Positions 1 to 6,077 of a stretch of DNA of 7,293 nt are shown here, piece by piece. The position numbers and the translations under genes were made by a program. The notes beneath the pieces are model-generated. The model was given only the letters and a program-made list of their open reading frames with translations, was not told where the DNA came from and made no database searches. Positions within the stretch are counted from its first letter, which is position 1. Every line of letters starts with the position of its first letter. Origin of the DNA: Streptococcaceae bacterium. GTDB lineage: Bacteria; Bacillota; Bacilli; Lactobacillales; Streptococcaceae. Location: NCBI GenBank assembly GCA_031259195.1, contig JAIRLR010000099.1, forward strand, positions 1 to 7,293, given 5' to 3'.

Positions 1-17
1 TAGAACGGGAGCCTCGC

Positions 18-54
18 AATAGCACCACCGCTTCGCTATTCTGCGTTTTTTTCC
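18..54 (-). repeat. Fragment of the inverted-repeat element family (copy 3)
   Basis: These 37 bases are an exact reverse complement of 316-352 inside the complete copy at 256-427. They carry the central hairpin sequence (AATAGCGAAGCGGTGGTGCTATT) split by the core ACGCAG, after a run of seven A. On the minus strand, similarity to copy 2 continues weakly toward the left edge, where both read CGAGGCT. Sequence right of 54 does not align well, and no terminal repeat is visible here. It is therefore a fragment, or a copy cut by the window edge. Confidence 0.8.
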
Positions 55-114
55 TTATCTCAGGAAAAAATTGAACACAATTTTTAATCATGTCCTAGTT
101 TCGCAAGAGGTCTA

Positions 115-253
115 TTAAAATAAAAAACTCTATGCCACCAAAAACATAGAGGGATCCTATCATTAGCAAATGAAAAGCTGTCCCTTGGTAGGAAATTAAG
201 GCACAGTTAATCAAACGCAAGCCACCTACTGTCTTCGGTACGGATATAAAAAC
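115..253 (-). promoter_or_regulatory. Ribosomal protein L10 leader (rplJ-rplL autoregulation)
   Basis: Read on the minus strand this segment has the hallmarks I know from the Firmicutes L10 leader. It begins TATCCGTACCGAAGACAGTA then GGTG near 252-225, has the partner strand TTTCCTACCAAGGGA near 190-176, and ends in an intrinsic terminator. GTAGG pairs with CCTAC, and the unpaired GAAGACA next to that helix fits the kink-turn that L10 binds. In the known system, L10 bound as L10(L12)4 stops synthesis of its own operon. The target gene rplJ would lie left of the window, and element copies flank the leader on both sides. The motif match is from memory of the family, without a covariance search. 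Confidence 0.75.
117..151 (-). terminator. Intrinsic terminator of the L10 leader
   Basis: On the minus strand a perfect 7-bp stem CTCTATG/CATAGAG (151-145 with 134-128) encloses a 10-base loop and is followed by TTTTTTATTTT. This is the expected transcription-attenuation hairpin of an L10 leader. The bases just upstream (GATCC) could pair with alternative partners in the leader. Confidence 0.85.
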
Positions 254-255
254 CT

Positions 256-427
256 TAGAGCCTGTTAACGATCTTTCTATTGATGGAATTTTTGATTAAT
301 TTTTAGGCAATTTGCGGAAAAAAACGCAGAATAGCGAAGCGGTGGTGCTATTTCAAGGTTTTTTGACAAAAAAGTGTCAAAAATTAATCAAAATTGCGCA
401 ATTCTGGAAATCGTTAACAGACTCTTA
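256..427. repeat. Inverted-repeat (MITE-like) element, copy 1
   Basis: This is a non-coding element of about 170 bp. The left end is TTAGAGCCTGTTAACGATC and the right end, as its reverse complement, is TAAGAGTCTGTTAACGAT. Inside, a perfect 15-bp inverted repeat (290-304 with 379-393) and smaller hairpins (TTGACA/TGTCAA at 364-380; GCG/CGC at 314-327; ATAGC/GCTAT at 331-351) make the whole unit fold into one long branched hairpin. A second complete copy lies at 1667-1834 and a fragment at 18-54. No transposase is present, so it would be non-autonomous. It sits immediately upstream, in minus-strand terms, of the L10 leader. Confidence 0.8.
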
Positions 428-477
428 TCTAGCATACCATGCAATGGGGCAAGTTGCAAATTGCTAGAGTCTGTTAA
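414..477. repeat. Hairpin made from two facing element ends at the cpsB stop
   Basis: TTAACAGACTCT at 414-425 is perfectly inverted as AGAGTCTGTTAA at 466-477. The stem extends with CTAGC/GCTAG and a small bulge. The left arm is the right terminal repeat of element copy 1, while the right arm looks like an isolated terminal repeat of a lost copy. The cpsB stop codon (474-476) lies inside the right arm. No T-run follows on the minus strand, so it is not a classical terminator, though it could protect or end the cpsB message. Confidence 0.65.
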
Positions 478-1199
478 ATAACCTCATCTCCATTAATCAC
501 AGCACGTGCTACATTTTGAAAATAATTGACCTTTGCCTGCCCATATTTTTGCTGAATAATGTCAAATGCTTCTTTTAAATAAAAGTTTCGCGTTTTTAAA
601 CCATGAGCATCACTTGCCACCATATGCACTAAGTTATCTTGAATAAGTTGATGAGCAAAATGTTTAATTTTCACTCCATAACTTCCGACTAACGAAGGAG
701 CGGTTAACTGCGCTAAACATCCCATACTTAAAAATTTCAGAAAAACATCATGATCATGATGCGCCCAAGCATAACGTTCAGGATGAACAATCACTGGAAC
801 GATCCCGTGATGGATCAGCTGAGCCAGTATGTTTTCCGTATAGGCTGGAAGCTTTAACGACGGGAGCTCCAACATCAAATACCTATCCGTAATATCTGCA
901 AATAAAACCTTATCATTCTCAATTTCATCCAGCAGTAAATTACTAATTCTAACTTCCTGACCTTCAAACAACTGAAGCAAAACATTGCGTTTATCCAACT
1001 CTTGCTGCAAATTTTTAACAAGCTCGATCACTTTATCTTTAGAATTATCAAAGTGATGATTATAGTGCGGTGTACAAAGAATGTGCGTAATCCCATCTTC
1101 CACAGCCTTTTCAGCCATCAGGATACTTTCTTTTAAATCTTTGGCTCCATCATCAATCTGAGGAATAATATGACAATGTAGATCTATCAAAAAACTCAC
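474..1199 (-). CDS. cpsB: CpsB/YwqE-type PHP-domain tyrosine-protein phosphatase
   Basis: Predicted cytoplasmic, metal-dependent protein-tyrosine phosphatase of the CpsB/CapC family. Relatives remove phosphate from BY-kinases such as CpsD and so tune capsule or exopolysaccharide assembly. The 241 residues match the family size. The PHP motifs appear in order: DLHCHIIPQIDDGAK (6-20), LCTPHYNHHF (41-50), EGQE (79-82), IVHPERYAW (137-145) and SDAHG (196-200). These supply the His, Asp and Glu ligands of a trinuclear metal site. There is no signal peptide or membrane segment. The start is a GTG placed directly before DLHCH as in relatives, with only a weak purine-rich site (TTGAG) ahead of it. 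No capsule genes are visible nearby, so its partner kinase is elsewhere or lost. The stop codon lies in an element-like terminal repeat, so the extreme C-terminus may have been reshaped. Confidence 0.9.
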   Translation of the reverse strand: MSFLIDLHCHIIPQIDDGAKDLKESILMAEKAVEDGITHILCTPHYNHHFDNSKDKVIELVKNLQQELDKRNVLLQLFEGQEVRISNLLLDEIENDKVLFADITDRYLMLELPSLKLPAYTENILAQLIHHGIVPVIVHPERYAWAHHDHDVFLKFLSMGCLAQLTAPSLVGSYGVKIKHFAHQLIQDNLVHMVASDAHGLKTRNFYLKEAFDIIQQKYGQAKVNYFQNVARAVINGDEVI

Positions 1200-1241
1200 C
1201 TCAATGCAACAATAAATTGAATAATTCCATATTAGGGTCTA

Positions 1242-1306
1242 TTGTAACCCAAACCCGTCCAGTGAGATGTCTTTTTTTTATTTAACTGGACGGTTTTAGG
1301 TTACAA
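1242..1306. repeat. Long palindrome with 22-bp arms between cpsB and the SRP RNA gene
   Basis: The left arm 1242-1263 (TTGTAACCCAAACCCGTCCA then GT) is the inverse of the right arm 1285-1306 with two mismatches in 22. The loop is 21 bases and contains an eight-T run. Neither strand has a T-run after the stem, so it is not a standard terminator. It lies in the likely 5' untranslated or promoter region of cpsB. It may be another small repeat family, with ends TTGTAACC, or an RNA structure in the cpsB leader. Confidence 0.8.
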
Positions 1307-1340
1307 CTTGCCGAAAAAACATAAAAACGAAAATATAGCT

Positions 1341-1368
1341 ATGAAAAATTATTAAAATGGGCTATAAT
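1341..1368 (+). promoter_or_regulatory. Promoter of the SRP RNA gene
   Basis: A perfect -10 box TATAAT lies at 1363-1368. A weak -35-like ATGAAA is at 1341-1346 with a 16-base spacer. Transcription should begin near 1375, right at the 5' end of the SRP RNA fold. A perfect -10 is normal for a highly expressed stable RNA. Confidence 0.7.
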
Positions 1369-1374
1369 AAGTTT

Positions 1375-1452
1375 AGGGCAATGTTCTGTTTATGAAGCGT
1401 GTCAGATCCGGAAGGAAGCAGCACTAAGTAGAAAGAGCATGTGCTCTTTTTT
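1375..1452 (+). ncRNA. ffs: Signal recognition particle RNA, small (4.5S-like) type
   Basis: The core GTCAGATCCGGAAGGAAGCA followed by GCAC (1401-1424) is the helix-8 tip of SRP RNA, with the GGAA tetraloop and the asymmetric internal loop that Ffh binds. Flanking sequences close the stem: ATGTTCT (1381-1387) pairs with AGAGCAT (1434-1440), using one G-U pair. The RNA is about 75 nt, so it lacks the Alu domain of the large Bacillus type and resembles the small form known in many Lactobacillales. It works with Ffh and FtsY to target membrane and secreted proteins co-translationally. In relatives dnaX often follows, but here it does not. Confidence 0.95.
1434..1452 (+). terminator. Intrinsic terminator sharing the SRP RNA 3' arm
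   Basis: AGAGCA (1434-1439) and TGCTCT (1442-1447) form a stem that continues into A-U pairs, and a T-run extends to 1452. The AGAGCA strand is the same one that pairs with the 5' end of the mature SRP RNA. The terminator fold and the mature fold therefore exclude each other. Confidence 0.85.
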
Positions 1453-1666
1453 GTTTGGTAAAATTCGCTACTTTCATGATTAGATTGAATCGGGTATAGG
1501 GAAGGCATTTTACCCAGGCAGGTGCATGTTGTCCTCTTCCGTTTCTTTAATTCACATCACTTTTTTCACTATTAACAAAATTCAGCGGTTAACGCTTGTT
1601 TTTAATTTATATCTCTTTTACAAAAAGTCGTATGCGTCGGCCCTTATAACCTCATGAAAGTTTACA
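1453..1666. other. Non-coding stretch after the SRP RNA
   Basis: About 210 bases with no open frame of note and no recognisable RNA gene. A weak hairpin AGCGGTTAACGCT followed by TGTTTTT (near 1584-1604) could act as a poor terminator on the plus strand. A G-rich segment near 1490-1540 may fold (GGAAG with CTTCC) but matches nothing I know. Confidence 0.5.
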
Positions 1667-1834
1667 CTTAGAGCCTGTTAACGATCTCTCTATTGATGGA
1701 TTTTTTGAGAAATTTTTGTGCATTTCTAGGAAAAAAACGTAAGTTTAGCGGTGCTAAATCGAGGCTTTTTGACGAAGAAAGGCAAAGAATTACCAGAAAA
1801 ATCACAATTATGGAGATCGTTAATAGGCTCTAAG
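1667..1834. repeat. Inverted-repeat (MITE-like) element, copy 2
   Basis: A second complete copy of the family. Its 22-base ends (1667-1688 and 1813-1834) are perfect inverted repeats except for one position and begin CTTAGAGCCT. The first 30 bases nearly match copy 1, including CTATTGATGGA. The middle keeps GGAAAAAAACG and a hairpin TTTAGCGGTGCTAAA that differs in sequence but not shape from copy 1. The inner arms TTGTGCATTTCTAGG and CCAGAAAAATCACAA also pair. It is non-coding. Its right end directly abuts the aquaporin remnant, suggesting that it inserted into, or mediated deletion of, that gene. Confidence 0.85.
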
Positions 1835-1944
1835 AGTGGACTTTTATCGTTGAAATGTTGTTAACGTTTATTTTTATTTTGGTGATTGTGACAGTAACAA
1901 GCAAAAAGTTTGGACAACCATCTCTAGCAGGTTTAGTCATCAAC
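1834..1944 (+). pseudogene. Remnant of an aquaporin/glycerol facilitator (MIP family)
   Basis: The plus-strand frame from 1834 reads EWTFIVEMLLTFIFILVIVT, then VTSKKFGQPSLAGLVIN, and stops with TAG at 1945. This matches the family's fourth transmembrane helix ((F/L)VE-LLTF-LV) and the start of the fifth (PLAGLAIG). The half-loop with the second NPA motif should follow but is missing, as is everything upstream. A stop lies in frame at 1831-1833, within the abutting element end. No start or ribosome binding site serves it, so it cannot make a working channel. It overlaps the last few bases of murE on the other strand. The call rests on visual similarity to MIP proteins. Confidence 0.65.
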
Positions 1945-3487
1945 TAGACTTTAGCGATTCTTCACTAGATATCAATAGATTTTTTTTTGCAATTGTCAGA
2001 TCACCTTCATAAAGCACTTTTTCGCCCTTAATAATTTGATAACAGTCTGCGCCTTTGCCTGCTAGCACAACCGCATCATTTGCTGATTTTGTTAAAGACA
2101 GTGCATGATTTATTGCTTGCATGCGATCTGCTAAAATCGCTACTTTTACTTTTGCTGAAGTGATATTGCGAGCGATTTCATGTGCAATTTCAGCTGGATC
2201 TTCAAAATCCGGGTCATCCGCCGTTAAAACAGCGATATCGGCAAATTTGGACAAAATCTCACCAAAGTCTTCTCGTCTAGATATGCCTTTACTACCAGTG
2301 CTTCCAAGCACAACAATTAGTGTTCCTTGATGATGATTTTTCACAAATTTTAGTAGCGTTTCAAGACTTATTTTATTATGTGCATAGTCGACATAAACAT
2401 GCGCGCCATTTTTTTGTACTAAAACTTCCATTCGTCCTGGGACAGTAATCTTGGCTAAAGCTTTTTGTGCAGCAGCTTGATCTGCTCCAACTAAAAACGC
2501 TGCCATCATTGCTGCTAAGGCGTTTTCTTTATTGAAATCTCCAGCTAGTTTAATCGTATATTGCCCTTTTAAGCTATTATCTTTATTAAGATCTCCCGCG
2601 CAAACATTAAACTTCAAAAAATCCTTTGCATCAGCTTCTATAAAATAATCTGTACCTAAAGCAGATGTTCCATAAACATATAACGGAATACTTAGCTTGC
2701 TAATTTCCTCTGCTAGTAAATCAAAATAATCCGCATCTTTATTTAAAATTACTTGCCGCGAGTTAAAGAGAAGTTGGCGCTTACAGTAAAGATAATCTTC
2801 AAAATTTGGATGCTCGATGGGGCCAATATGATCCGGAGAAATATTTAAAAAAACGCCCACATCAAAAGTTAAACCGTACACACGCTTCATCTTATAGGCC
2901 TGCGAAGAAACTTCCATAACAAGATGCGTCATTTTCTGATCAACTGCTTGGCTCATCATTTCATAAAGATCAAGAGATTCAGGAGTGGTTAGAGCTGACT
3001 TAAAATAAGTTTGCCCATCAAGCGTGGTCTCCATAGTCGAAAAAAGGGCCGTTTTTTGTTTTGTTGTTTGATCTAAAATCCCTTTAACAAAATAGGCCGA
3101 GGTTGTTTTTCCTTTTGTTCCAGTGAAGGCTACAATTTTTAATTTTCGCTCAGGGTGATTGAAAAACGCTTGAGCAATCAAGGCCATAGCCTGCTTGACA
3201 TCATTGACGAGAATAGCTGTTGTACCTTGTACTTTAAAAGGTGTTTGGCTTACATAAAAGCGTAAATCAGATGCGAGCGCTTGTTCTAAAAAAGTTTCCT
3301 TAAAATTTTGCCCTTTAACAAAAAACAGGGTATCATCACCAACTTTTCGGGAATCATAAGCAAGCTGCTTGATTTGCGTTTGTGCTAAATAGTCCGGCAA
3401 ATGATAATGCCAAGTGTTTTTCTCAGTAATTACTTCACGAAAATTATGATCTTGTTTTAAAATAGTAATCACTTCTGATAAGCGCAT
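1940..3487 (-). CDS. murE: UDP-MurNAc-tripeptide synthetase, probably L-lysine-adding (MurE)
   Basis: Cytoplasmic Mur ligase that uses ATP to add the third residue of the peptidoglycan stem to UDP-MurNAc-L-Ala-D-Glu. All three domains are present in 515 residues. The uridine-binding domain carries AYDSRKV (43-49). The central ATPase carries GTKGKTT (123-129), TTPES (167-171), MEVSSQA (191-197), NISPDH (215-220) and a Lys at about 236 that is carbamylated in the family. The C-terminal domain carries VPGRME (349-354), YVDYAHNK (365-372) and GKGAD (477-481). The amino-acid-selecting loop reads DDPD (424-427) instead of the DNPR typical of meso-diaminopimelate enzymes, which favours lysine (or ornithine). 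Start is ATG with a strong AAAAGGAGA site just upstream. It is the last gene of the yigZ-desulfurase-murE group, 17 bases after the desulfurase stop. No clear terminator follows. Confidence 0.95.
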   Translation of the reverse strand: MRLSEVITILKQDHNFREVITEKNTWHYHLPDYLAQTQIKQLAYDSRKVGDDTLFFVKGQNFKETFLEQALASDLRFYVSQTPFKVQGTTAILVNDVKQAMALIAQAFFNHPERKLKIVAFTGTKGKTTSAYFVKGILDQTTKQKTALFSTMETTLDGQTYFKSALTTPESLDLYEMMSQAVDQKMTHLVMEVSSQAYKMKRVYGLTFDVGVFLNISPDHIGPIEHPNFEDYLYCKRQLLFNSRQVILNKDADYFDLLAEEISKLSIPLYVYGTSALGTDYFIEADAKDFLKFNVCAGDLNKDNSLKGQYTIKLAGDFNKENALAAMMAAFLVGADQAAAQKALAKITVPGRMEVLVQKNGAHVYVDYAHNKISLETLLKFVKNHHQGTLIVVLGSTGSKGISRREDFGEILSKFADIAVLTADDPDFEDPAEIAHEIARNITSAKVKVAILADRMQAINHALSLTKSANDAVVLAGKGADCYQIIKGEKVLYEGDLTIAKKNLLISSEESLKSS

Positions 3488-3504
3488 ATGCTCTCCTTTT
3501 GTTT

Positions 3505-4650
3505 CTAAAAAACATTCGCAAATTTTTCATACAGTTGCGAAAAAATTTCTATAAACTGTTCAACTTCTGTCACCGTATTGCTCTCATCTAAGCTGATTCT
3601 TACTGCTGTTTGGGCAATATTTTTAGGTATGCCCATTGCTTGTAGCGTGCTTGCGGGCATTTTTTTGCGCGAACTACATGCGCTGGTCGTTGAAAGGTAA
3701 ATTTGCTTTTCTGCAAATGCGTGGACCATCACCTCACCGCGCATTCCCTTTACACCAAAGGTTAAAATATGCGGAGCAAAAGTATCTGTCAGATTGGTGA
3801 ACAAGCAAACATTTTCATAAAATTTTAAGAATTGACCAAGAGTATCTCTTAGGGCAAGCACATGACGACTCTTTTCATTCTGATTCTCAATCGTTAAGCG
3901 CAAAGCTTTAGCCATAGCGACAATTCCAGGGACATTTTCCGTTCCTGAGCGTTGATTATTCTCTTGTCCACCACCTGCTAAAAGAGGTGCCAAACGTTTG
4001 CCTTTTTTTAAGTAAATAAACCCTACGCCACGTGGACCATGAAACTTATGGGCGGAAAAAGTTGCAAAGTCAACGCGTTTTGGTAAGTAGTTCTCTTTTG
4101 CCATTTTTCCTATTGCTTGCACAGCATCTACATGAAAGTGAATAGTTGGATAATTTTCTAAAAGTTGAGCAATTTCTTTAATCGGCTGAATACTTCCAAT
4201 TTCATTATTTACACTTATGATTGATATCAAAATAACATCTTTATCTAATAACTTTTCAAGTTCATCTATTTTGACAAAGCCATGCTGATCAACTGGAGTA
4301 AGGTTGATTTGAAAGCTCAGATCTGCTAGTTGTTTTGCTGTTTCATAAACTGACGGATGCTCAATTGCTGAAATGATAATGCGTTGACCGAACTTGCGTT
4401 TTTCTAAAGCTGTGCCTTTGAGAGCCCAGTTATTTCCTTCCGTACCTCCAGAATTAAAATAAATTTCAGACGAAAAAACGCCCATAAGCTCAGCAATCTG
4501 TTTGCGCGCCTGTGCAAGCAAAGTATCTGCCTGACTTCCCAAATCATACAAACTTGAAGGATTGGCAAAAACTTTTTGACTTGTCTTAACATATGCATCG
4601 AGTGCCTCCGGAAAAATCTGCGTTGTTGCGCTATGATCAAAGTAAATCAT
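3505..4650 (-). CDS. Cysteine desulfurase (IscS/NifS family, PLP-dependent)
   Basis: Cytoplasmic class V aminotransferase-fold enzyme that converts L-cysteine to L-alanine and a protein-bound persulfide for tRNA thiolation, Fe-S clusters or other cofactors. At 381 residues it is the usual length. It begins IYFDHSATT (2-10). It has NSGGTEGNN (66-74), the cofactor-stacking His in IEHPS (His98), HVDAVQ (Asp175 and Gln178), and the Schiff-base lysine in SAHKFHGPRG (Lys202). RSGTEN (234-239) follows. The catalytic cysteine is in STTSACSS (Cys325), with the short group-I-like SSRKKMPAS loop after it. Start is ATG at 4648-4650 with AAAGGAA about 11 bases upstream. The usual partner thiI is not adjacent. 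Here it sits between yigZ and murE with gaps of 21 and 17 bases, so all three are probably co-transcribed. The specific paralogue (IscS, NifS or NifZ) cannot be settled from sequence. Confidence 0.93.
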   Translation of the reverse strand: MIYFDHSATTQIFPEALDAYVKTSQKVFANPSSLYDLGSQADTLLAQARKQIAELMGVFSSEIYFNSGGTEGNNWALKGTALEKRKFGQRIIISAIEHPSVYETAKQLADLSFQINLTPVDQHGFVKIDELEKLLDKDVILISIISVNNEIGSIQPIKEIAQLLENYPTIHFHVDAVQAIGKMAKENYLPKRVDFATFSAHKFHGPRGVGFIYLKKGKRLAPLLAGGGQENNQRSGTENVPGIVAMAKALRLTIENQNEKSRHVLALRDTLGQFLKFYENVCLFTNLTDTFAPHILTFGVKGMRGEVMVHAFAEKQIYLSTTSACSSRKKMPASTLQAMGIPKNIAQTAVRISLDESNTVTEVEQFIEIFSQLYEKFANVF

Positions 4651-4671
4651 ACTCCCATTGGTTCCTTTCTA

Positions 4672-5325
4672 TTAAATAAGTATTTCATTATAGGTAAATT
4701 CTCCCAATGCAAAATCGACTTTGCCGTTTAATAAATTAGTCACTTCTTCTTGAAAAGAAATGACTGCTTCTTTTGCTACAAAAACGATGACTTCAATCTG
4801 CTCCATAAAAAAACTTTCTTTTACCGTGTATTCCGGATGTAGCGTGAAAAAAGATTGCAGTTTGCCATTTAACGCGTAATCAATTTTTAAACGAATTTCT
4901 TGCTGTAAAACTTTTTTAACAATGCCAATCTTTTGCAAAGTTTCCGCCACACTTTGCGTGTACGCTCTGATCAGCCTACCAATTCCTAATTTCACACCAC
5001 CAAAATAACGAGTTACAACAGCACAAACATTGATCAATTGTTTATTTTTCAACACTTCAAGTATTGGCATTCCAGCTGTTCCGCTAGGTTCGCCATCATC
5101 ACTACTTCGCTTTATTTCGCTATTGTTGCTGACAATAAAAGCTGAACAGTTGTGTCTTGCCTTAAAGTGTTCTTTTTTGATTTTTGCAATAAAATTCCTT
5201 GCTTCATTTTCTGTAAAAACACGCTTGAGATGACAAAAAAAACGTGACTTTTTGATCTCAATCTCATGAGATCCATCTTGAAAAATAGTGAAATAAAACG
5301 TTGGAAGCCTTTTTTGATCAGACAT
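4672..5325 (-). CDS. yigZ: YigZ/YvyE (IMPACT family) protein
   Basis: Conserved cytoplasmic protein of the UPF0029/IMPACT family. Eukaryotic members modulate GCN2 signalling, and the bacterial role is not firmly known. With the chosen ATG (5323-5325) it has 217 residues, the length I recall for B. subtilis YvyE. An AGAGG site precedes that ATG by about 8 bases. The same frame runs upstream to a TTG at 5358, but that start has no ribosome binding site. The N-terminal IMPACT domain shows KKSRF (25-29), ARHNCSA (56-62), SSDDGEPSGTAGMPIL (74-89) and VVTRYFGGVKLG (103-114). The remainder, about 130-217, fits the DUF1949 ferredoxin-like domain. It is the first gene of the group, 21 bases before the desulfurase. 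In other Firmicutes it often neighbours comFA, which is not seen here. Confidence 0.93.
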   Translation of the reverse strand: MSDQKRLPTFYFTIFQDGSHEIEIKKSRFFCHLKRVFTENEARNFIAKIKKEHFKARHNCSAFIVSNNSEIKRSSDDGEPSGTAGMPILEVLKNKQLINVCAVVTRYFGGVKLGIGRLIRAYTQSVAETLQKIGIVKKVLQQEIRLKIDYALNGKLQSFFTLHPEYTVKESFFMEQIEVIVFVAKEAVISFQEEVTNLLNGKVDFALGEFTYNEILI

Positions 5326-5400
5326 ATTTTTTTCCTCTTTCATGAGACAACTTAACAAGGTTCTTGGATAAAAGTCAGGTCAAACGCGTGTAAATATTGT

Positions 5401-5429
5401 TATATAGTAATATTTATCGATAACGTTAA
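5401..5429 (-). promoter_or_regulatory. Candidate promoter of the yigZ-desulfurase-murE operon
   Basis: On the minus strand TTAACG (5429-5424) is followed after exactly 17 bases by TATATA (5406-5401). The start codon lies about 75 bases downstream. The region is very AT-rich, so chance matches are easy, but no better -35/-10 pair was found between here and the gene. Confidence 0.4.
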
Positions 5430-5862
5430 ATTTCGAGAAAGAAAACATTAACTGTATGTTTAAAATAAAATTTTAATAGCAATATACTTAGATAATGCTT
5501 AAATATAAGAGGCTTTCTACACATATATTGTTAATTTTTATGCCATAAAACGTTCATGCATTTGACGTGGATAAAATTGCGTCTAGAATGGTACAACCCT
5601 GCAGGATAACGAAGGGGTGCATCCTCTATTTTCAATCACCAAATACGAGTTTGAATAACAAATCATCAGTAACTGAATGCATGTGCAAAAGTTCCTAATA
5701 AAATTTTTTCTTCATTTCTAATGAAAATTGTAACATGAACAGGGAAAAACGTAAAATTGATAAAAAATTATTATAAAAACTAATCTTTCAACTTATATAA
5801 TACCTAGCGCATGCACTGAATTTTGACTCAAATCCATATAAACTTCCTGCTTTACGATAGGC
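5430..5862. other. Intergenic stretch with no recognisable gene
   Basis: About 430 AT-rich bases without an open frame of note, a tRNA or a terminator. Two isolated sites are seen. TATAAT at 5796-5801 (plus) lacks a convincing -35. A palindrome-like AGGATAACGAAGGGGTGCAT followed by CCT (near 5602-5624) has AGGAT/ATCCT-type ends. Given the decayed genes to its right, it may be degraded former coding sequence. Confidence 0.5.
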
Positions 5863-5902
5863 AAACAAAAAGGCCACCTTTTTAAGGTCGTCTTTTTTGT
5901 TT
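5863..5902. terminator. Bidirectional intrinsic terminator
   Basis: AAACAAAAAGGCCACCTT (5863-5880) pairs with AAGGTCGTCTTTTTTGTTT (5884-5902) around a three-base loop, with two internal mismatches and one unpaired base. Runs of A on one side and T on the other give a T-tract on either strand. On the minus strand it closes the unit containing the small broken gene that ends at 5922. No plus-strand gene needs it. Confidence 0.85.
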
Positions 5903-5921
5903 ATTAAAAGAGTATCCTCCC

Positions 5922-6070
5922 CTATCTAGGTGAAATGGATCTAGATGGTGCGGATCCTACTGCTTGCTTTCTTAATTCTATACTTTGCCAATAACCATTA
6001 AAAAAATCCTCTGCTTCATAAAAATTAGACCTCTTAACATTAACCCCATGAAAAATTTTTTTATTTTCAT
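5922..6070 (-). pseudogene. Small gene with strong ribosome binding site, frameshifted at a poly-A run
   Basis: Not recognised. The ATG at 6068-6070 has a near-perfect site AAAAGGAGAGG seven bases upstream. The frame from that ATG starts MKIKK and gives only a 30-residue hydrophobic, methionine-rich peptide ending at 5978. Another frame overlapping it continues to 5922 and looks more protein-like: IFHGVNVKRSNFYEAEDFFN, then GYWQSIELRKQAVGSAPSRS, then ISPR. Adding one A to the 7-A run at codons 3-5 would fuse MKIKK to this frame and give about 48 residues ending 20 bases before a terminator. Alternatives are that the 30-residue peptide is the real product, that the run is phase-variable, or that the base is a sequencing error. 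Confidence 0.45.
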
Positions 6071-6077
6071 AATAAAA

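Noticed and set aside
1242..1306. Palindrome as an intrinsic terminator
   Set aside because: The T-run is in the loop and not after the stem on either strand, so it lacks the essential tail of such a terminator.
2121..2330. Plus-strand open frame of 69 codons
   Set aside because: It lies entirely inside murE on the opposite strand, has low-complexity Ser/Ile-rich content and no ribosome binding site, and the murE frame is unambiguous.
4404..4640. Second minus-strand open frame of 78 codons
   Set aside because: It overlaps the start of the cysteine desulfurase in another frame and is rich in Arg and Leu, as expected for a shadow of the real gene.
5030..5233. Plus-strand open frame of 67 codons
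   Set aside because: Antisense shadow of the IMPACT domain of yigZ, with no independent support.
5326..5358. Upstream TTG start giving yigZ 11 extra residues
   Set aside because: No ribosome binding site precedes the TTG, whereas AGAGG precedes the internal ATG, and the shorter 217-residue protein fits the family length.
5771..5801. Plus-strand promoter with TATAAT at 5796-5801
   Set aside because: No acceptable -35 at 16-18 bases and no plus-strand gene downstream. Such a match is expected by chance in AT-rich DNA.
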